Origin: Mycteria americana
Taxonomy: Eukaryota; Chordata; Aves; Ciconiiformes; Ciconiidae
Reading direction: 5' to 3'
NCBI RefSeq assembly: GCF_035582795.1
Contig: NC_134371.1
Coordinates: 50,199,001-50,263,000 of the forward strand
DNA length: 64,000 bases
The notes under the pieces are model-generated. The model was not told the origin of the DNA. It was given only the letters and a program-made list of their open reading frames with translations, and searched no databases. Below are positions 52,624-64,000 of the stretch, piece by piece. Positions within the stretch are counted from its first letter, which is position 1. Every line of letters begins with the position of its first letter. The translations under genes and the position numbers were made by a program.

Positions 52624-55600
52624 GACGACACACAAGTCTCATCTCCTTCACAAGGAGCAGTTCTGGTAATGCACACTGTCCCTGCATGCATTTCCTTTGC
52701 GTGTTTTGCTATATTGTTCTTGTAGGTAAACATCACTGTGAAATAAAACTGATGGCTGTTAATATTTAGCTTGTTGACAAACGGAATCAAACACTTTGGA
52801 CGCTTCAGTACACGTACGCTGGTGACAGACTGTCTGCAAATGTTTTGGGTCCTGCTGATGGAGAAGTGAAGCCTACCTAATAGGAGGGAGAAATGACACT
52901 CTGACCTAGCCGCTGCAAGCCAGCAAACTTACTTGCTGTTATGATGCTTGAGGAAGAAAATTGTGAAATATGTCAGGCATTTTGATTGCACAGCAAGCAA
53001 TCTGAAGTCCTTTGTTGCCTTCCACTTGTGTACTGGTTTTAGCAAGTTAAAAACCAATACCAGCAGCAAGCCTTTCACTCAGATTCAGGGGGGCAGGGGG
53101 GCAGACAGGGAGGACCCACAGTGACACAGGACCCCCAACACTAATCAGGTTGCAGGTAAGTTATATTTTTAGTCTTTCTCTTTTATATTAGCTCTATCCA
53201 GGAACATACTTGGGATTCAGCTACTCTCTAGCTCTATCCCCACTGATAAGAATGCAACTATCCCATTTTAAGGGAAGGTCACGGAGCTCAAGTAAAAATA
53301 AAAAAGCACAAGTCTGCTTTAAGCTTATTTATCAACAGCTAGCACTACCAGATAATAAAAAACACCCTCTATTTTCATAAGAGGATGGAGGACAAAAGAA
53401 GACATCAGCATTGGAATCAATGAAAAAGTGGTGGATTAAGCAGCAAGCATTTAGATATTCTAATATTCTGAATATATTCAGTTTTGGTTTAAATAAAGCT
53501 TAATCTCTACAAATACAAACATTTTAGATGAGTTTTTCACTTCAGCAAGTTATTTTATAACATTTATGTCCTTAAAAATTAGACACAAAGGGGAGTCTTT
53601 CCCAAAAATAAGACTTGGACTCCCAGTCTTACAGCTGCCAGAACTGATGCTTAAAAACCCTCCCCAAATCAGGGATTTCCATCACTACTCCCTTTCAAGA
53701 AAAGTCTGGGCTTATATTTCTTCTTTTTTCTACTACAGTATTTTAGGTTTGTCTTGTGCAATTCTCTGAGCATTTTGGCATCATGCGCATCTCTGAAGAC
53801 ATCTCCATATAAGGGAATTTACTCAAGCAATATAGGGAAAACACAGAACACAGATATCAGATAATAATTCCATCAAGGCTGAATTTGGCCCCATGATTCA
53901 GTTTGTGGTATTTGTAAGAAGTCCGTGTACTTAGTTTTTCCAGATGTTGATTTTAAGACACTTGTAAGCTGGCCTTTTCAGTAGAATTAATGACTGCCAA
54001 GAAGATGTTGTCTTCTGTAGTCTGGTAGAGAGGAAAGAGGAGTGGGCTACAAACACCTCATAGCGCCCATAATTGTTCTACAAGGCAAGAGGATCTCATA
54101 TGGGATAAGAATAGAGTCTGTTAAAGTAGTCAAGAGGCAATACAGCACACATACAGCATGGCATGTTTAAATAAAGTACCAAAGGCAGTACTGCATACCC
54201 CCCAAATCTTCCAGAATAATTAGCAGGATGAGCACAGCAATGTTTCAAGTAAGTATTTGGGGTAACATATCAAAAGATGTTATCCAAGCTTATCTAGGAC
54301 ACTGATTATTTTAAAAAGGAATCCTAATAAATGAAAGATCAAGGGCAGTTCTCGGTACTGCTAAGGCTCACTGTTGGCTCTGCTGTAGAGTTCTTATTTT
54401 GCAGCTTCTTCAATGCTACTGCGTGCTGTACTAACGTTTGGTCTTAACAGGCATCAACCACCAGGAAGATGCAAATCTTACTAGAGTCACAAGTTGTATT
54501 TATCCTACAGCTGTTTTAATAACTTTAGTCACACAAGTTCATCAGGCTAAAACATTACTGAGTGTTAGTGTCACTGGCACCCTGGGACAGGCCGTTTTAC
54601 ACCACCAGAACTAGTTAACACACTGCCATGGGATGGGACAGCCTAGGAAAGACTCCCCCAAGTTCAAGGGAACTGCAAAAGGGCTTAGTTAGCTCCTTGC
54701 CTCTTAGCTGAAGCACATCAAAGGGGAAGCAAGCAGTACAGCCTTCTTTCCTCACCAGGTTAGCACTCACTCACTAGTATTTTTTCCCCTTGATCCTTAG
54801 AAGAGGACATAGTTGTAACTCAGAAAGCTTAGAGTATCCTTCCCTTTCTTAAAGCACCAGGTTATTGGAAGGCACTTTCTTTAGCCAGCTCCCCCATCGG
54901 TTACCTGCAGGCCAGTGAGCTCCATCGATGGCGGCGCATGAACCACTCCTCACCAGAGCCACCCCCTGCCCATACCAAGCTCGCACAACTCCCTGCTCCA
55001 ATTTCCTCCTGCACTCCGGTATTTTCAAGCATTGTAGCTCCCACCTCCTACCCAGGAACCTACTCCTCTGCTCCAGGCAAAATCACACCCACAACCACAA
55101 ACACACACCCAGCGGTGTATTTTCTTCACCTTCTCCTACCCAGCCCCATGGCTGGTACCACCATCCTCCCCAATTCAGAGCCCTACTCCCCTCCCTCACA
55201 CCAGCCACACCACGCAGCAAAGACGTCCTCCTTACGTATCACCCTTTGGAGCTAGTCCTGGCAAATTAACTTCCTGTACACAGTTAGCTCTCCCCAACAA
55301 ACTCCTTCTATCCTTCAGGGAAATCATCCTGCTCCTTCTCAGCTGAGCCAGATGATTAAACCAAGGCCCTTTATCGGGATCAGATGGGTAGGAACGAGAG
55401 GATGATCCATCTCAGACACGGGTAGGCCTGACTCCACGTGTAGGACTTGCCAGTCACCCCCTTACACATCTTCAATTACCGACGCTCAGGATGGCTCCGA
55501 CACAGAGCGGAACATAGAAATCACAATGCAAATTTGATAGTTTTCCACTGAGCCACATTAATTCTCTAGATTATGGTGGAATTACACAAGGGATAATTTA

Positions 55601-58185
55601 GGCTCAGGGAGTTTAATAGGACTACACATATGCTTACAATAATTCATGTGCAAGAATGTTTGTAAGATTATGGTCCATGTTTCCAAGAAAACGGACTTTG
55701 TCTCTTCAGAGCTCTTTTCCCTTCGTTTCCGACTGAAGTCATCGGCGCATGTTTATGATATTACATGTGGTTGCTGAAGAAGTTATTACAATGTCACAAA
55801 GAGGATTATGATTTCAGGTGGGGAATAATTCTCATACAAATCCTCTTTCCATACAAACAGCCTTAGTAATAAGGAATGTAGAAAAATAGGGCAAAGATAA
55901 GAGATTTACACATAATGAGCCAGCTTGCCCAGTATGCTCCAGCTGCTTTGTACTGCACTGATGGGTTTAAATTTGCTTTGTGTTGTCAGAGTGATGCAAA
56001 ACAGAATGTGTTTTTAACTACACTCAAATATTTCTTATACAACCTTTTCCCGCAGGGCATGAGCATATTACTGATCACAGAATAAATGGCAGCAATCACC
56101 CCAAAAAGATTGGTAGCTTTCTTATCAGATGTTCAGTATCAGCATAAAAACACCAAATGGTATTTGTGTCCTGCTCAGATGAGGTGAAAAATAAAAATGC
56201 TAAATGATTTATTTGAAGATAATTTAAACTTGATTGCCCAGCAAGAAAATATTATGCCATATTTTTGTCTGCTACTAATCAGGACCATTTTATTTCAAAA
56301 TTGATGAAACCTATAATTTATGGAGCTGAGAAAAGCATACCAATTGTAAATGTCTCAAACTTCCCAAGCCACTGTGTATTGTAGCAAAAATGATTGAGAG
56401 CATTAACAAATAAGGTCCTGATCCAACTTCACTTAAGTCAATGGAAACATTTCCAAGGACTTCAGAGGATATTGAATCTAGCCCTAAATCATATCTTCTC
56501 TGAGGTCATGAAAGATGAGTTTATCCCAACATGAATGTCTGAAAACTAATGAACTTTCATTATGTTTATGTGAACCGCCATTTCCCTCACCCCATTCTTC
56601 AGTTTCCTGCTTCTCTTGCACAGTTTCCTTTTCCCAATGGGTAGTTCAGGCAGTTCTGCTTCCTTTAATTAGGAACAGCCCCGGCTGTTTTCGTTAGAGG
56701 CTCTGCAGCAGTGGAGTGGTTTAAGCTGAGCTGATCCACAGCACCACAGTATAAAACAACCTTCTGGCTGCCCTGCGATTCCCTCAGCACTGTTACAGCC
56801 CGACGGAGCTCCCGCCGCAAGTCTTTTGAAAGAGCCCCATTCGTTTCAACTGGAGTTAGACCAGACACTTAGTCCTGAATTTTTGCTATGAAAAGCAAAA
56901 AATTTCTGGGGTATACCAAGTAGGTGGCTAGGTGGGCCACAGCTCCAGCTGCCAGTCTTACAGACCGCTGTTCCCTACCCAACCAGTCCTATCAGCGGAT
57001 GATCTTCTGATTATTTTTTGTTTCAAATTTGTTGAAATTTAACTGTATTTGAAAGGTTACTTTGTATGCAGGGTTACAGGAACACTGAAGGAAACACAGT
57101 TCTGTATTTTTGGGTCAGTACTTCACTCAATGAACCAAGTGTTGAATCTGTACTCTCTTCCAAGAGTGGCTTCAGCGCCAAAGCCAGCTGTGGCCCACCG
57201 CTCGCTGCCAGGAACGAACGGTCCCCGGGCTGGATCTGGTGTAATCCCACTGGTATGCCCAGCATGCCAACCTCACTTTCCTGCGCTTTCCAAAGAGGGA
57301 CGGGACTCCGTTCGCACAGCAGACTGGCCGCCCTCCCCAGCAGCAGCCAACACAGCCCTGCGTTGGTTCGCCAGTGCCGCAACGCAGTAGGGGAAAGGAG
57401 TGACCCGCACCACAATCCGGAGGCGCTGGCTCTCGCAGGGTATCATGCCCATGACAGACGGTGCAGGAGAACGATGAGCTGGAGACGAGCCCATCGTCCT
57501 ACTCCACCTTAATCTCACTGCAACGACTTGTGCACTTTTTTCCGCCCCCCTTTGCACTACCTCCCAGCGTTATTCAAAGTCTCCCGTGATTTTGTAACCT
57601 TTTAAAGGAATTTCAGAAGTAGTTCAAGCCACCATGCAGTGCAAGAGAGCTGTTCGTGTGAGCGGCCAAGGCCTTTTCTGGCAGTCGGCCCCTCCCGCCG
57701 CCGGTCACCCCGCGGGCCGGGCGCGCCGAGCCCTCCTCTCCGGCGGCGGGTGGGAGCCCCCGCTCCCGCGCCGTCCGGGAAGGGCCCGAGGAGAGGCATC
57801 GCCCCGCAGCGGAGAGCCACCACCGTCCTCCCTGCCTTCCCGGCTCCTCGAGCTGCTTTGCCAGCGCTGTCACCCCGGCCCGGCGGGGGCTTCCCACCGG
57901 CAGTTCCCTAGCCGGGGGCGGGGGGCCCGCCGTGAGCGGCCGGGCAGCACCGGGCCGAGGGAGCCGGCCCCTCACCGAGAGCCCCGCGGGGGCGCCGCTT
58001 CCCCGCGCCGGCCCTCGGTGGCGGCGGATTCCTTCCCGCTGACGTTCCCCCGCCCCGGCCCGGCCCCCCCGGGCGGCACCCGGCGGCGGGCGGGGCGGGG
58101 CCAGGCGGGGCGGGCGCCCCTCCCCCGCGGCCGCGCGCCCCCTCCCCAGGCGGGCCGGGAGGGGCTGGCGCAGCCCCGCGCCCCG

Positions 58186-58190
58186 ATTGG
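58186..58190 (-). promoter_or_regulatory. Inverted CCAAT box of CNN3 promoter
   Basis: ATTGG in a CCCCGATTGGCGCG context, at the usual 60-100 base distance upstream of the presumed CNN3 transcription start. An NF-Y-type site by consensus only. Confidence 0.55.
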
Positions 58191-58344
58191 CGCGCGGGCG
58201 GCTCCAACGGCCGCGGGGAGGGCGGCGGGGCCGGGCCGTGAGGGAGGGACTAGAACTTTCCGCGGCCGCGGGCGGACTCTCGCCTCAGCCCGGAGCCGCC
58301 AGCGCCTGCGACCAGCGCCCCCAGGCAGCGGGGAGACCGCCGAC

Positions 58345-58401
58345 ATGACCCACTTCAACAAGGGGCCCTCCTACGGGCTCTCCGCCGAGGTCAAGAACAA
58401 G
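58345..58401 (+). CDS. CNN3: CNN3, calponin 3, coding exon 1 (gene continues beyond window)
   Basis: Nineteen codons, MTHFNKGPSYGLSAEVKNK, ending at donor AAG|GTACGG in phase 0. This is the N-terminus of calponin 3 (acidic calponin), an actin-binding protein with a calponin-homology domain and calponin repeats, linked to stress-fibre and contractility control in non-muscle and smooth-muscle cells. The paralogues start differently (CNN1 and CNN2 with MSS...), so CNN3 is favoured. The conserved exon boundary after KNK also matches the family. Exon 2, expected to begin with an IASKYDHQ-like sequence, is not found before 64000. The frame is open far upstream, but only this Met fits the family. 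Confidence 0.95.
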
Positions 58402-58470
58402 GTACGGGCAGCGGCGGCGGGGGGCTCCACCGGGCTTTGTCTGCGCCGGGCCGGCGGGGGCGGGACGGGG

Positions 58471-58495
58471 CGCGACGCGACGCGACGCGACGCGA
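58471..58495. repeat. (CGCGA)5 tandem repeat
   Basis: Five perfect CGCGA units, each with CpGs, in the first 100 bases of CNN3 intron 1. Confidence 0.85.
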
Positions 58496-58956
58496 GGCTT
58501 CGCTGCCTGCGGCGCCCGGCGGGGACCCCGCCCGCCCCGCGCGGTGGCGGCACGGGAAGGATGCTCCCGCCGCCGCCGCCCCCGGGACAGCGCCGTCCTC
58601 CGCGGCGCCGCTCGGGAAACTCGCTGCCGCGGCGGGGGCCGGAGAGTTGTCAGCGCCGAGCGGACCCGTGTGCGGCGCCGCGTCCCGCGCTGCCGCCCGG
58701 GCTGCACCTGCCCGCGCCGGCAGCCCTGGCACGGGACGTCCCGCGGGCGCTGTCCCCTCTCCTCTCGCCGGCACCGGGCGGGGCGCGGCGTCGGGGCCCG
58801 CAGCCGTCCCAAGCCCGTGCCGCGGCCGGCGGGGCGGAGCAGGTCGGCGCGGCGGGCAGAGCCGGCCCCGCCGGGGCAGGGCGCAGCCGGCTCGCGCCGA
58901 GCCGAGCGGAGCGGAGCAGATGAGACTCGCGGCGCGTCCCGGCCGCCCGCGCGGCG

Positions 58957-59070
58957 CATTCCAGCCGCATGACATCATGGGCACGGGCGGCGCGCGGCCA
59001 ATCGGCGTGGGCCCCGCACAGACCGCGCATTGTCTGCCCGGCGCGGCCCCGCCCCGCCCCGCCCCGCCCG
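58957..59070 (+). promoter_or_regulatory. Cluster of promoter motifs in CNN3 intron 1
   Basis: Within 115 bases: CATTCCA (TEAD/MCAT type, 58957-58963), TGACATCA (ATF/CRE type, 58970-58977), CCAAT (58998-59002) and a run of four GCCCC-type GC boxes (59046-59070). The order and spacing look like a core-promoter upstream region. It may be an alternative CNN3 start or an intronic enhancer; no first exon downstream of it is proven. Confidence 0.4.
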
Positions 59071-62000
59071 CGGGGGCACACAAAGGCGCGCGGGGGCGGC
59101 CGGCCCCGCGCCTCGGGGGTCCTCGGCCCGGCGCCGGCGGAGCCTGCCCGGAGCGCTGCGGCCTGCTGAGAGCGCCTCCGGCAGGGACGGGAGAGCTCCG
59201 CGCGGGGGCTGCTGTGACAGGGGCTTGTCACAGCACCCGGTGCCTCGGTTTAAAACGGCAAAAAAGTCACTGCTGACAGCGAGCGAGCCCGTGCTGCCGG
59301 GGAGGTGCGCGCCTTTTGTGCGTCGTGTGCTGAGTTGCTCTGACTTGTCCCTGATTTTTCTCATATTCTGTGGAACAAAAGGTGCTTACGTTAGTGGCCT
59401 GTTACACAGACGGCTACCTTGCAGCGAACAATTACCTGGCAAGAGCAAAAACCTTTGCAATAAAAATTACACCGGTAAACAACTAAGGATAAGTTGGTGC
59501 TCTGTGTCTTTATTCACAGGCTTAAATTCTAAACGTGGTATTTAATAACTGGTTATTTCACACACATGTCTGGTTTCGGGCTTCAGCAAATCCCCAAATC
59601 CTGTTTTACTTGTGGCTGAGTAGACAGGGGAGGAGGGAGAAAAGTAGTTCTCTTTAAACACTGTAATTTATGCAGCAAGGCTAAGTTAGTATGTGAAAAC
59701 TTTACAAAATAGACTTCTTTTGTTTCTTTATTAGCTTTCTCAGGATGATTATGAGGTTCTGCCGCAAAGTTTGATGACATCATGTAACCAAATGTCTTCC
59801 AGAGCAATTGCTTCCAACGTCTAAACTTAGTGATTTCTCTACACTGTTACAGTCTAAAAAAAGACAATAAAACATATTGTGTTTTACTGCATGTGAATTG
59901 GGAAGAAAGTAAATGCTCTTCTACTTTAAAAAAATATCGACAGAATCATATGGGCTTAGCAGTGATCCCTTTATGGGGACGAGACGGGAAGAAGTTCTTC
60001 ATTCGTTCTTTCAGTTTCTTATTGTCATCAGCTTCCTTAGGGCCTCCTGAGAGGAACTGTTCCAAGCCCGTGCATTAACAGAGGGTTTGAAACTGTTGTA
60101 TCTCATGCCTTTATGCAAAGGGCCTTCTACTTTATCTTGCTGAGTGTCTGTTATCTCACTCACTTTCTCTGCTTTCTTCAGTGCAAATATTGTGGAGGGA
60201 TGGATGTTCTGTGGCAGCTTCAGTCTACTTGTATGCGGGCTTCTGCTGCAGTCCTTGGAAATGTCAATGCAGCAGTGCCATAAAAAGTTATTCAAATGTG
60301 CCAAAGACAAATGAACTCACCTCCTTTAAAAAAAACAAGTGAACAAAAAAACCCGACCAACAACAAAAACTCCAGCAAAAGATATAGCTTTGAACTTTGA
60401 GAATGTTGCTTTTACTGTAAGAGATCAAATTTCAAAGCAATTATGTTATAGACAGATACATTGTGTACCTCCTATCTAGTAGCTTGCATGGGTCTGTGCA
60501 TTAGATATGTGTCTGTCTGTATAATTCTAGAGGGTCAGAGAATAATGTCTTCGTAAAGATCAGAAATTCCTTTTTCCAGATCTTTCTGTCTCATAAAGAT
60601 TTGAAGAACAACATCTAGTTTCCAACTCTTGGTGGACCATTTTTTGGTACGAATCTTAATCACACTTTCTTAAACACTGACCTTCGTGCAAACTATTGTG
60701 TTATGTTTTTTTTTTTTTTAGTGTGGTGTTGGTGTAATGTTTGTAAGTAGCTGTGGTACCTCCCTGCTTGAATAATGGTGAATGTTAGATGCCCTTGTTT
60801 AAAATTTTCAGTACTAAACCCCAAGCAGTGTTTTTCTGCAGAAAACAGACGTGTTGATAGCTATGCTGCCTGAGGGCCCAGCTGTGCTGGGCAGAAAAGT
60901 CTCTTGGTTTTGGTTTTTATTCTTTATTTTCTCATTTGGCATTGTATTAGTGTTCAGAGAGACCTTTTGTTTGCTTTGGTATTTGAATAGATGAATATAA
61001 CATGTCCTGATGCTTTATAAGAATTTTGTGTAATTGATGTTCAGGATTCTGTCTCTAAGCTTAAAATCTTTGTTTAGTTTGGTGTTTAGGGCTTTTTTTT
61101 TTTCTTTCTTTCTCTCTTTTTTTGTTTTTGTCCTTTTGAGGCTCCACCCTTGTCTTGTTTTGCTCCTTACCTTAGTTCACACTGATGAGGTGTCTGGTCT
61201 CTGTTACGGATCTCTTTTCCTCGTTCCTACAAACAAAGGGTGGAATTTGTGTACTGGTTCCCAGCTGTAAGGAAGCTTGTCTGCATGAGAAATGTGTAGG
61301 TAGTCAAACTAGTGTAATCCCTTTGAAGCTGATTCCCTGTTTACTTGAGATCACAGAAGATACTTGATCCCAAACAAATATTCAGTGAGGAGCCCTTTAA
61401 GCTGATTGAAATGGATAGTTTCTTCTGCAGGCAATAAATAATTTTCTTTTTAAGCAATGGGAGAGTTTCTGCAGTGCATGAGGTTAGCATAGCTTGAGAT
61501 GATGATGCAATTAGATAAAGCTACAAACTAATGTTATATTTGTCTCTGATTTACAACTGAGGTAGGTAAGAAATTAGCAGAAGCTTTTGCTCCATTGTCT
61601 CACTGCATAAGGTGTGGAGCAAACAGGAACGCCAGGCAGGAGGAGAGGTTCCAGTTCATTCAGCTGCTTCCTAGTGACTCCACCCTTCCCATGGCAATGG
61701 TATTTGTATCAGGCAGGCATTTATCTTCTCCCCCCTCTTACGTTTGATACACTGCCAGTTTCATCTCCATGTGAAAGGAAGGACGGGCAGAAATATGGTC
61801 TGTATGGGGAATTAAACTTTGCATAGCATTTGGTTATCCTGTGTCTTCACTCTAGTCTCTGACCTTTCTTCCAAGCCATCCCTCCATCAGGAAGCTGGCA
61901 CTGGTCAGTACCATTTTCCAAACTTTTTAAAGACACCAGAGTAACTGAGGTAAGTTAGTCTGTCCCTGCAGCTGCCACCCTGAAAGGTCAAGCGCTAGCG

Positions 62001-64000
62001 ATATGGAAAAGGAAGGGAAACAAACTTTTTAAACTGGAGGCTGGTAGACAAATGAAGCCTGTAAACAAAGTATCTCTTATTTTGCAAGTGTGCAGGAGGG
62101 CAGTAGTACTTCCTGCTTTCCTTCACAAGGGCAAATATGAATTAATGAAAAAGAAATGAAGTCTGTGGTGAATAATACTAACCAGTTTTAGGTATGATTA
62201 TTGTGTTCCTCCTGAAACAGCTGAGGAAAAGATTCTTGTACTGTATTTCACTTGCTATAGGCCAAATAAACAGATTTAATTTCTTTGTCCAGAAATTACC
62301 CTTTAATGAATGTTTTTAACTGGGAACCAGATTTGAATCATTAACTTTCAGAGTTTTTAATTAGTGATTTAATAGCTAGATGAAGTTTTGGCAGCCTGTA
62401 GTTGGACTGTTAGGCCCTCTCCTTCCTCTTTCTCACCCCTCCTTTCAAAACAGTAATAATACGCTTTTCCTTCTTAAAATGTAACTGTTCCTACTCTACA
62501 CTTGTTTTACCCTTCCACACTTCCTGTAGACTATTTTCCTTTAGCAAACCTTTAGGTTTGCTCACTGAATTTTATGACCCTTATCTAAGAATGTTTGCTG
62601 GTGATAAAGTATTTCTATTAATGTTGTGTAAAAGGATGTAATAGAAATGAAGACTGTATTGGATAAAGGCAATGAGAACTTATGCTTGGAGAGCACAGGT
62701 GGATATCTTCTGTGATGATAACTGACAGTGTAGGATTTCTGCATTCCTGATTGTCTTGTGCATAGAAGTGTATATAGCTTTTAAAGAAGTAATACCTTTA
62801 ATTTAAAAGTTTTAAATTAAATTCAGGTGTTTAGTTTAAAATAAAATCAGCTTGTGTGACCTTTTCCATGATACAAATCCTAAGTTTGTTGCATGGAGAA
62901 TAAATTAAAAAGCCAATATTTTGATTCTAACTGTCAGAAATATTATAATAGAAATATATACACTGAGATTTTACAAAGGAAATTTCAGAGGAAGTAGCAG
63001 AAGCGTTTTACAAGATCAAACATTAAACTTCAGTTTGCTCCAATTAATTCATGGTTTCTGATAGTTGATCATAGCTCTTGAAGTTAACATTCACTAGCTA
63101 AATATCAGTTTCAATGTGCATAGCACTGAAACTTTTCTCTTTGTGTCCAATTTCTGTATTTTTTCCAAAGAACTGTGAAATTTTTTCCAGCTGTATCCAG
63201 GCTTTAGTAACAGATCTGCAGTTCAAATGAACAACTTCATAACTTTATTTGTTATATTTATTGTTTTCCAGAAATCTCTCAGTGTGTTAATCCTCAAGCA
63301 TCCTATTTTTTTAATAGCTGTTCCCAAACCTCCTTTATAATTGTAATACACAGAGGTGAATGAAATGCTGAGTGAAAACTTCTACTATAGGTTTAGTCAA
63401 GAAATCTATCAACTAGATGCACAGAATGCATTCAACATAAGAGAATAGTACTTAATGGTACAGTTTTGATAACTGAGGCAACAGCAAAACTGTCCGCAAG
63501 AGATAAATATGACAGTGGAATAATTCCATAGCTAAACTTACAGTCAATCAATGTTTGGCACAATAACTACATGTGTCACTTAAAACATATTAGTGATATA
63601 AACAATGAAAACTTGTATTTTGTCAGTCTTAAGGTGTTTTTTTTTTAATGTATTGGCAATCAAATGATGAGAATTCTCCAACTTATTTACAATATCCCTG
63701 CTGGTTACTTCTTTCTGATGCTTAGTTTTACCTTGACTGACAGTATGAAATTTCAGTAACTTGGGTTCAACAACACTTCCTAGAAAATGGTCCTGCTGCA
63801 TGCTTCTCTCCACTTCCAAATCATGCAGTGTTACTTTTCTGGGCAGAAGCCTCTTAGGCTTCTGAGAACGTGTTTGCCACCTCAATTGCCGAAACATGCA
63901 TTTAGCCTTTTTCTGGAAATTTTGCAGAGGATTTTTTTTTTTTAAAGAAACTCAGTGAAACACTAGCTTTATTAAGCTGTAGTAACCTATTAATTTGTAT

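Larger units (their letters stand above)
42651..57600. other. Non-coding spacer between ALG14 and CNN3
   Basis: About 15 kb with no recognised exon. The longest open frame (44123-44656 +, 177 codons) has no domain, signal peptide or splice context I can name. It contains a three-copy tandem repeat (44842-44887), a matched pair of dispersed repeats (48632-48765 and 51128-51265), a TA microsatellite (51804-51822), and A-rich tracts at 50415-50444 and 52610-52623. Small GC-richer patches at about 43880-44300 and 52110-52180 are not large enough to call CpG islands. Confidence 0.6.
57640..59260 (+). promoter_or_regulatory. CNN3: CNN3 CpG-island promoter
   Basis: A large GC- and CpG-dense block spans the first CNN3 exon. 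An inverted CCAAT box (ATTGG, 58186-58190) lies 155 bases before the start codon, surrounded by GC boxes, with a G-quadruplex-capable GGGG array at 58088-58110. No TATA box is seen. The transcription start is probably near 58240-58290. Open frames across the island (including one of 429 codons) are composition artefacts. Confidence 0.8.
58402..64000 (+). other. CNN3: CNN3 intron 1 (partial)
   Basis: Starts at the GTACGG donor and runs to the window edge. The first 850 bases are still CpG island. From 59300 onward the sequence is AT-rich with poly-T tracts (60707-60719, 61091-61102) and no recognised exon. Short open frames (for example 63580-63897 minus, 59030-59545 plus) show no known domain. 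Confidence 0.85.

Noticed and set aside
57593-57612. CCTTTTAAAGG near the CNN3 promoter as an SRF CArG box
   Set aside because: It has seven A/T bases between CC and GG instead of six, so it is not a consensus CArG box.
57634-58923. Open frame of 429 codons in frame with the CNN3 start, suggesting a long N-terminal extension
   Set aside because: The product is Arg/Pro/Gly/Ala-rich GC-island sequence, runs past a good splice donor into intron 1, and the calponin N-terminus is fixed at 58345 by family comparison.
1-64000. CR1 LINE 3' ends (ATTCTRTG octamer repeats) and LTR elements expected in bird DNA
   Set aside because: Reading by eye found no octamer array or paired LTRs; old diverged fragments could still be present and need RepeatMasker.
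1-64000. CRISPR arrays, tRNA or rRNA genes, bacterial-type operons
   Set aside because: No regularly spaced repeats, cloverleaf boxes or rRNA sequence were seen; the intron-containing genes show this is vertebrate nuclear DNA.

Overview
This is vertebrate genomic DNA, most likely from a bird. The evidence is short coding exons with GT/AG introns, long AT-rich non-coding stretches, three CpG islands, and compact spacing with few recognisable transposons. Two protein-coding genes are identifiable from their proteins. ALG14 is complete, with four coding exons on the + strand from 19406 to 42045. CNN3 (calponin 3) is represented by its promoter and first coding exon, on the + strand at 58345-58401; the rest of CNN3 lies beyond the right edge. 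I recall the human 1p21 order as TLCD4 - ALG14 - CNN3, with TLCD4 divergent from ALG14, and the layout here fits it. The species cannot be fixed from the sequence alone.

Layout: 1-2780 is AT-rich with no recognised exon. 2780-4080 is a CpG island with strong G-quadruplex motifs on both strands and good splice-donor candidates on the minus strand. By synteny it is the best candidate for the promoter and non-coding first exon of the divergent TLCD4 gene, but no TLC-domain exon is visible. 4100-18900 is non-coding spacer. About 19060-19800 is the ALG14 CpG-island promoter plus exon 1, with a striking inverted pair of ZNF143-type sites and a YY1-type site just inside intron 1. ALG14 exons 2, 3 and 4 follow at 21791, 26842 and 41815, with poly(A) signals after the stop. 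42650-57600 is non-coding spacer holding a near-identical pair of short dispersed repeats 2.5 kb apart. 57640-59260 is the CNN3 CpG island with exon 1 and a second cluster of promoter motifs inside intron 1. 59260-64000 is CNN3 intron 1.

The two genes are neighbours rather than a pathway. ALG14 anchors the second step of dolichol-linked oligosaccharide synthesis on the ER membrane; CNN3 is an actin-binding cytoskeletal protein. I found no CRISPR array, mobile gene cassette, RNA gene or clearly new biological system. The observations most worth checking are regulatory (the ZNF143/YY1 cluster, the intronic CNN3 promoter-like cluster, the G-quadruplex island) and the duplicated short repeat.
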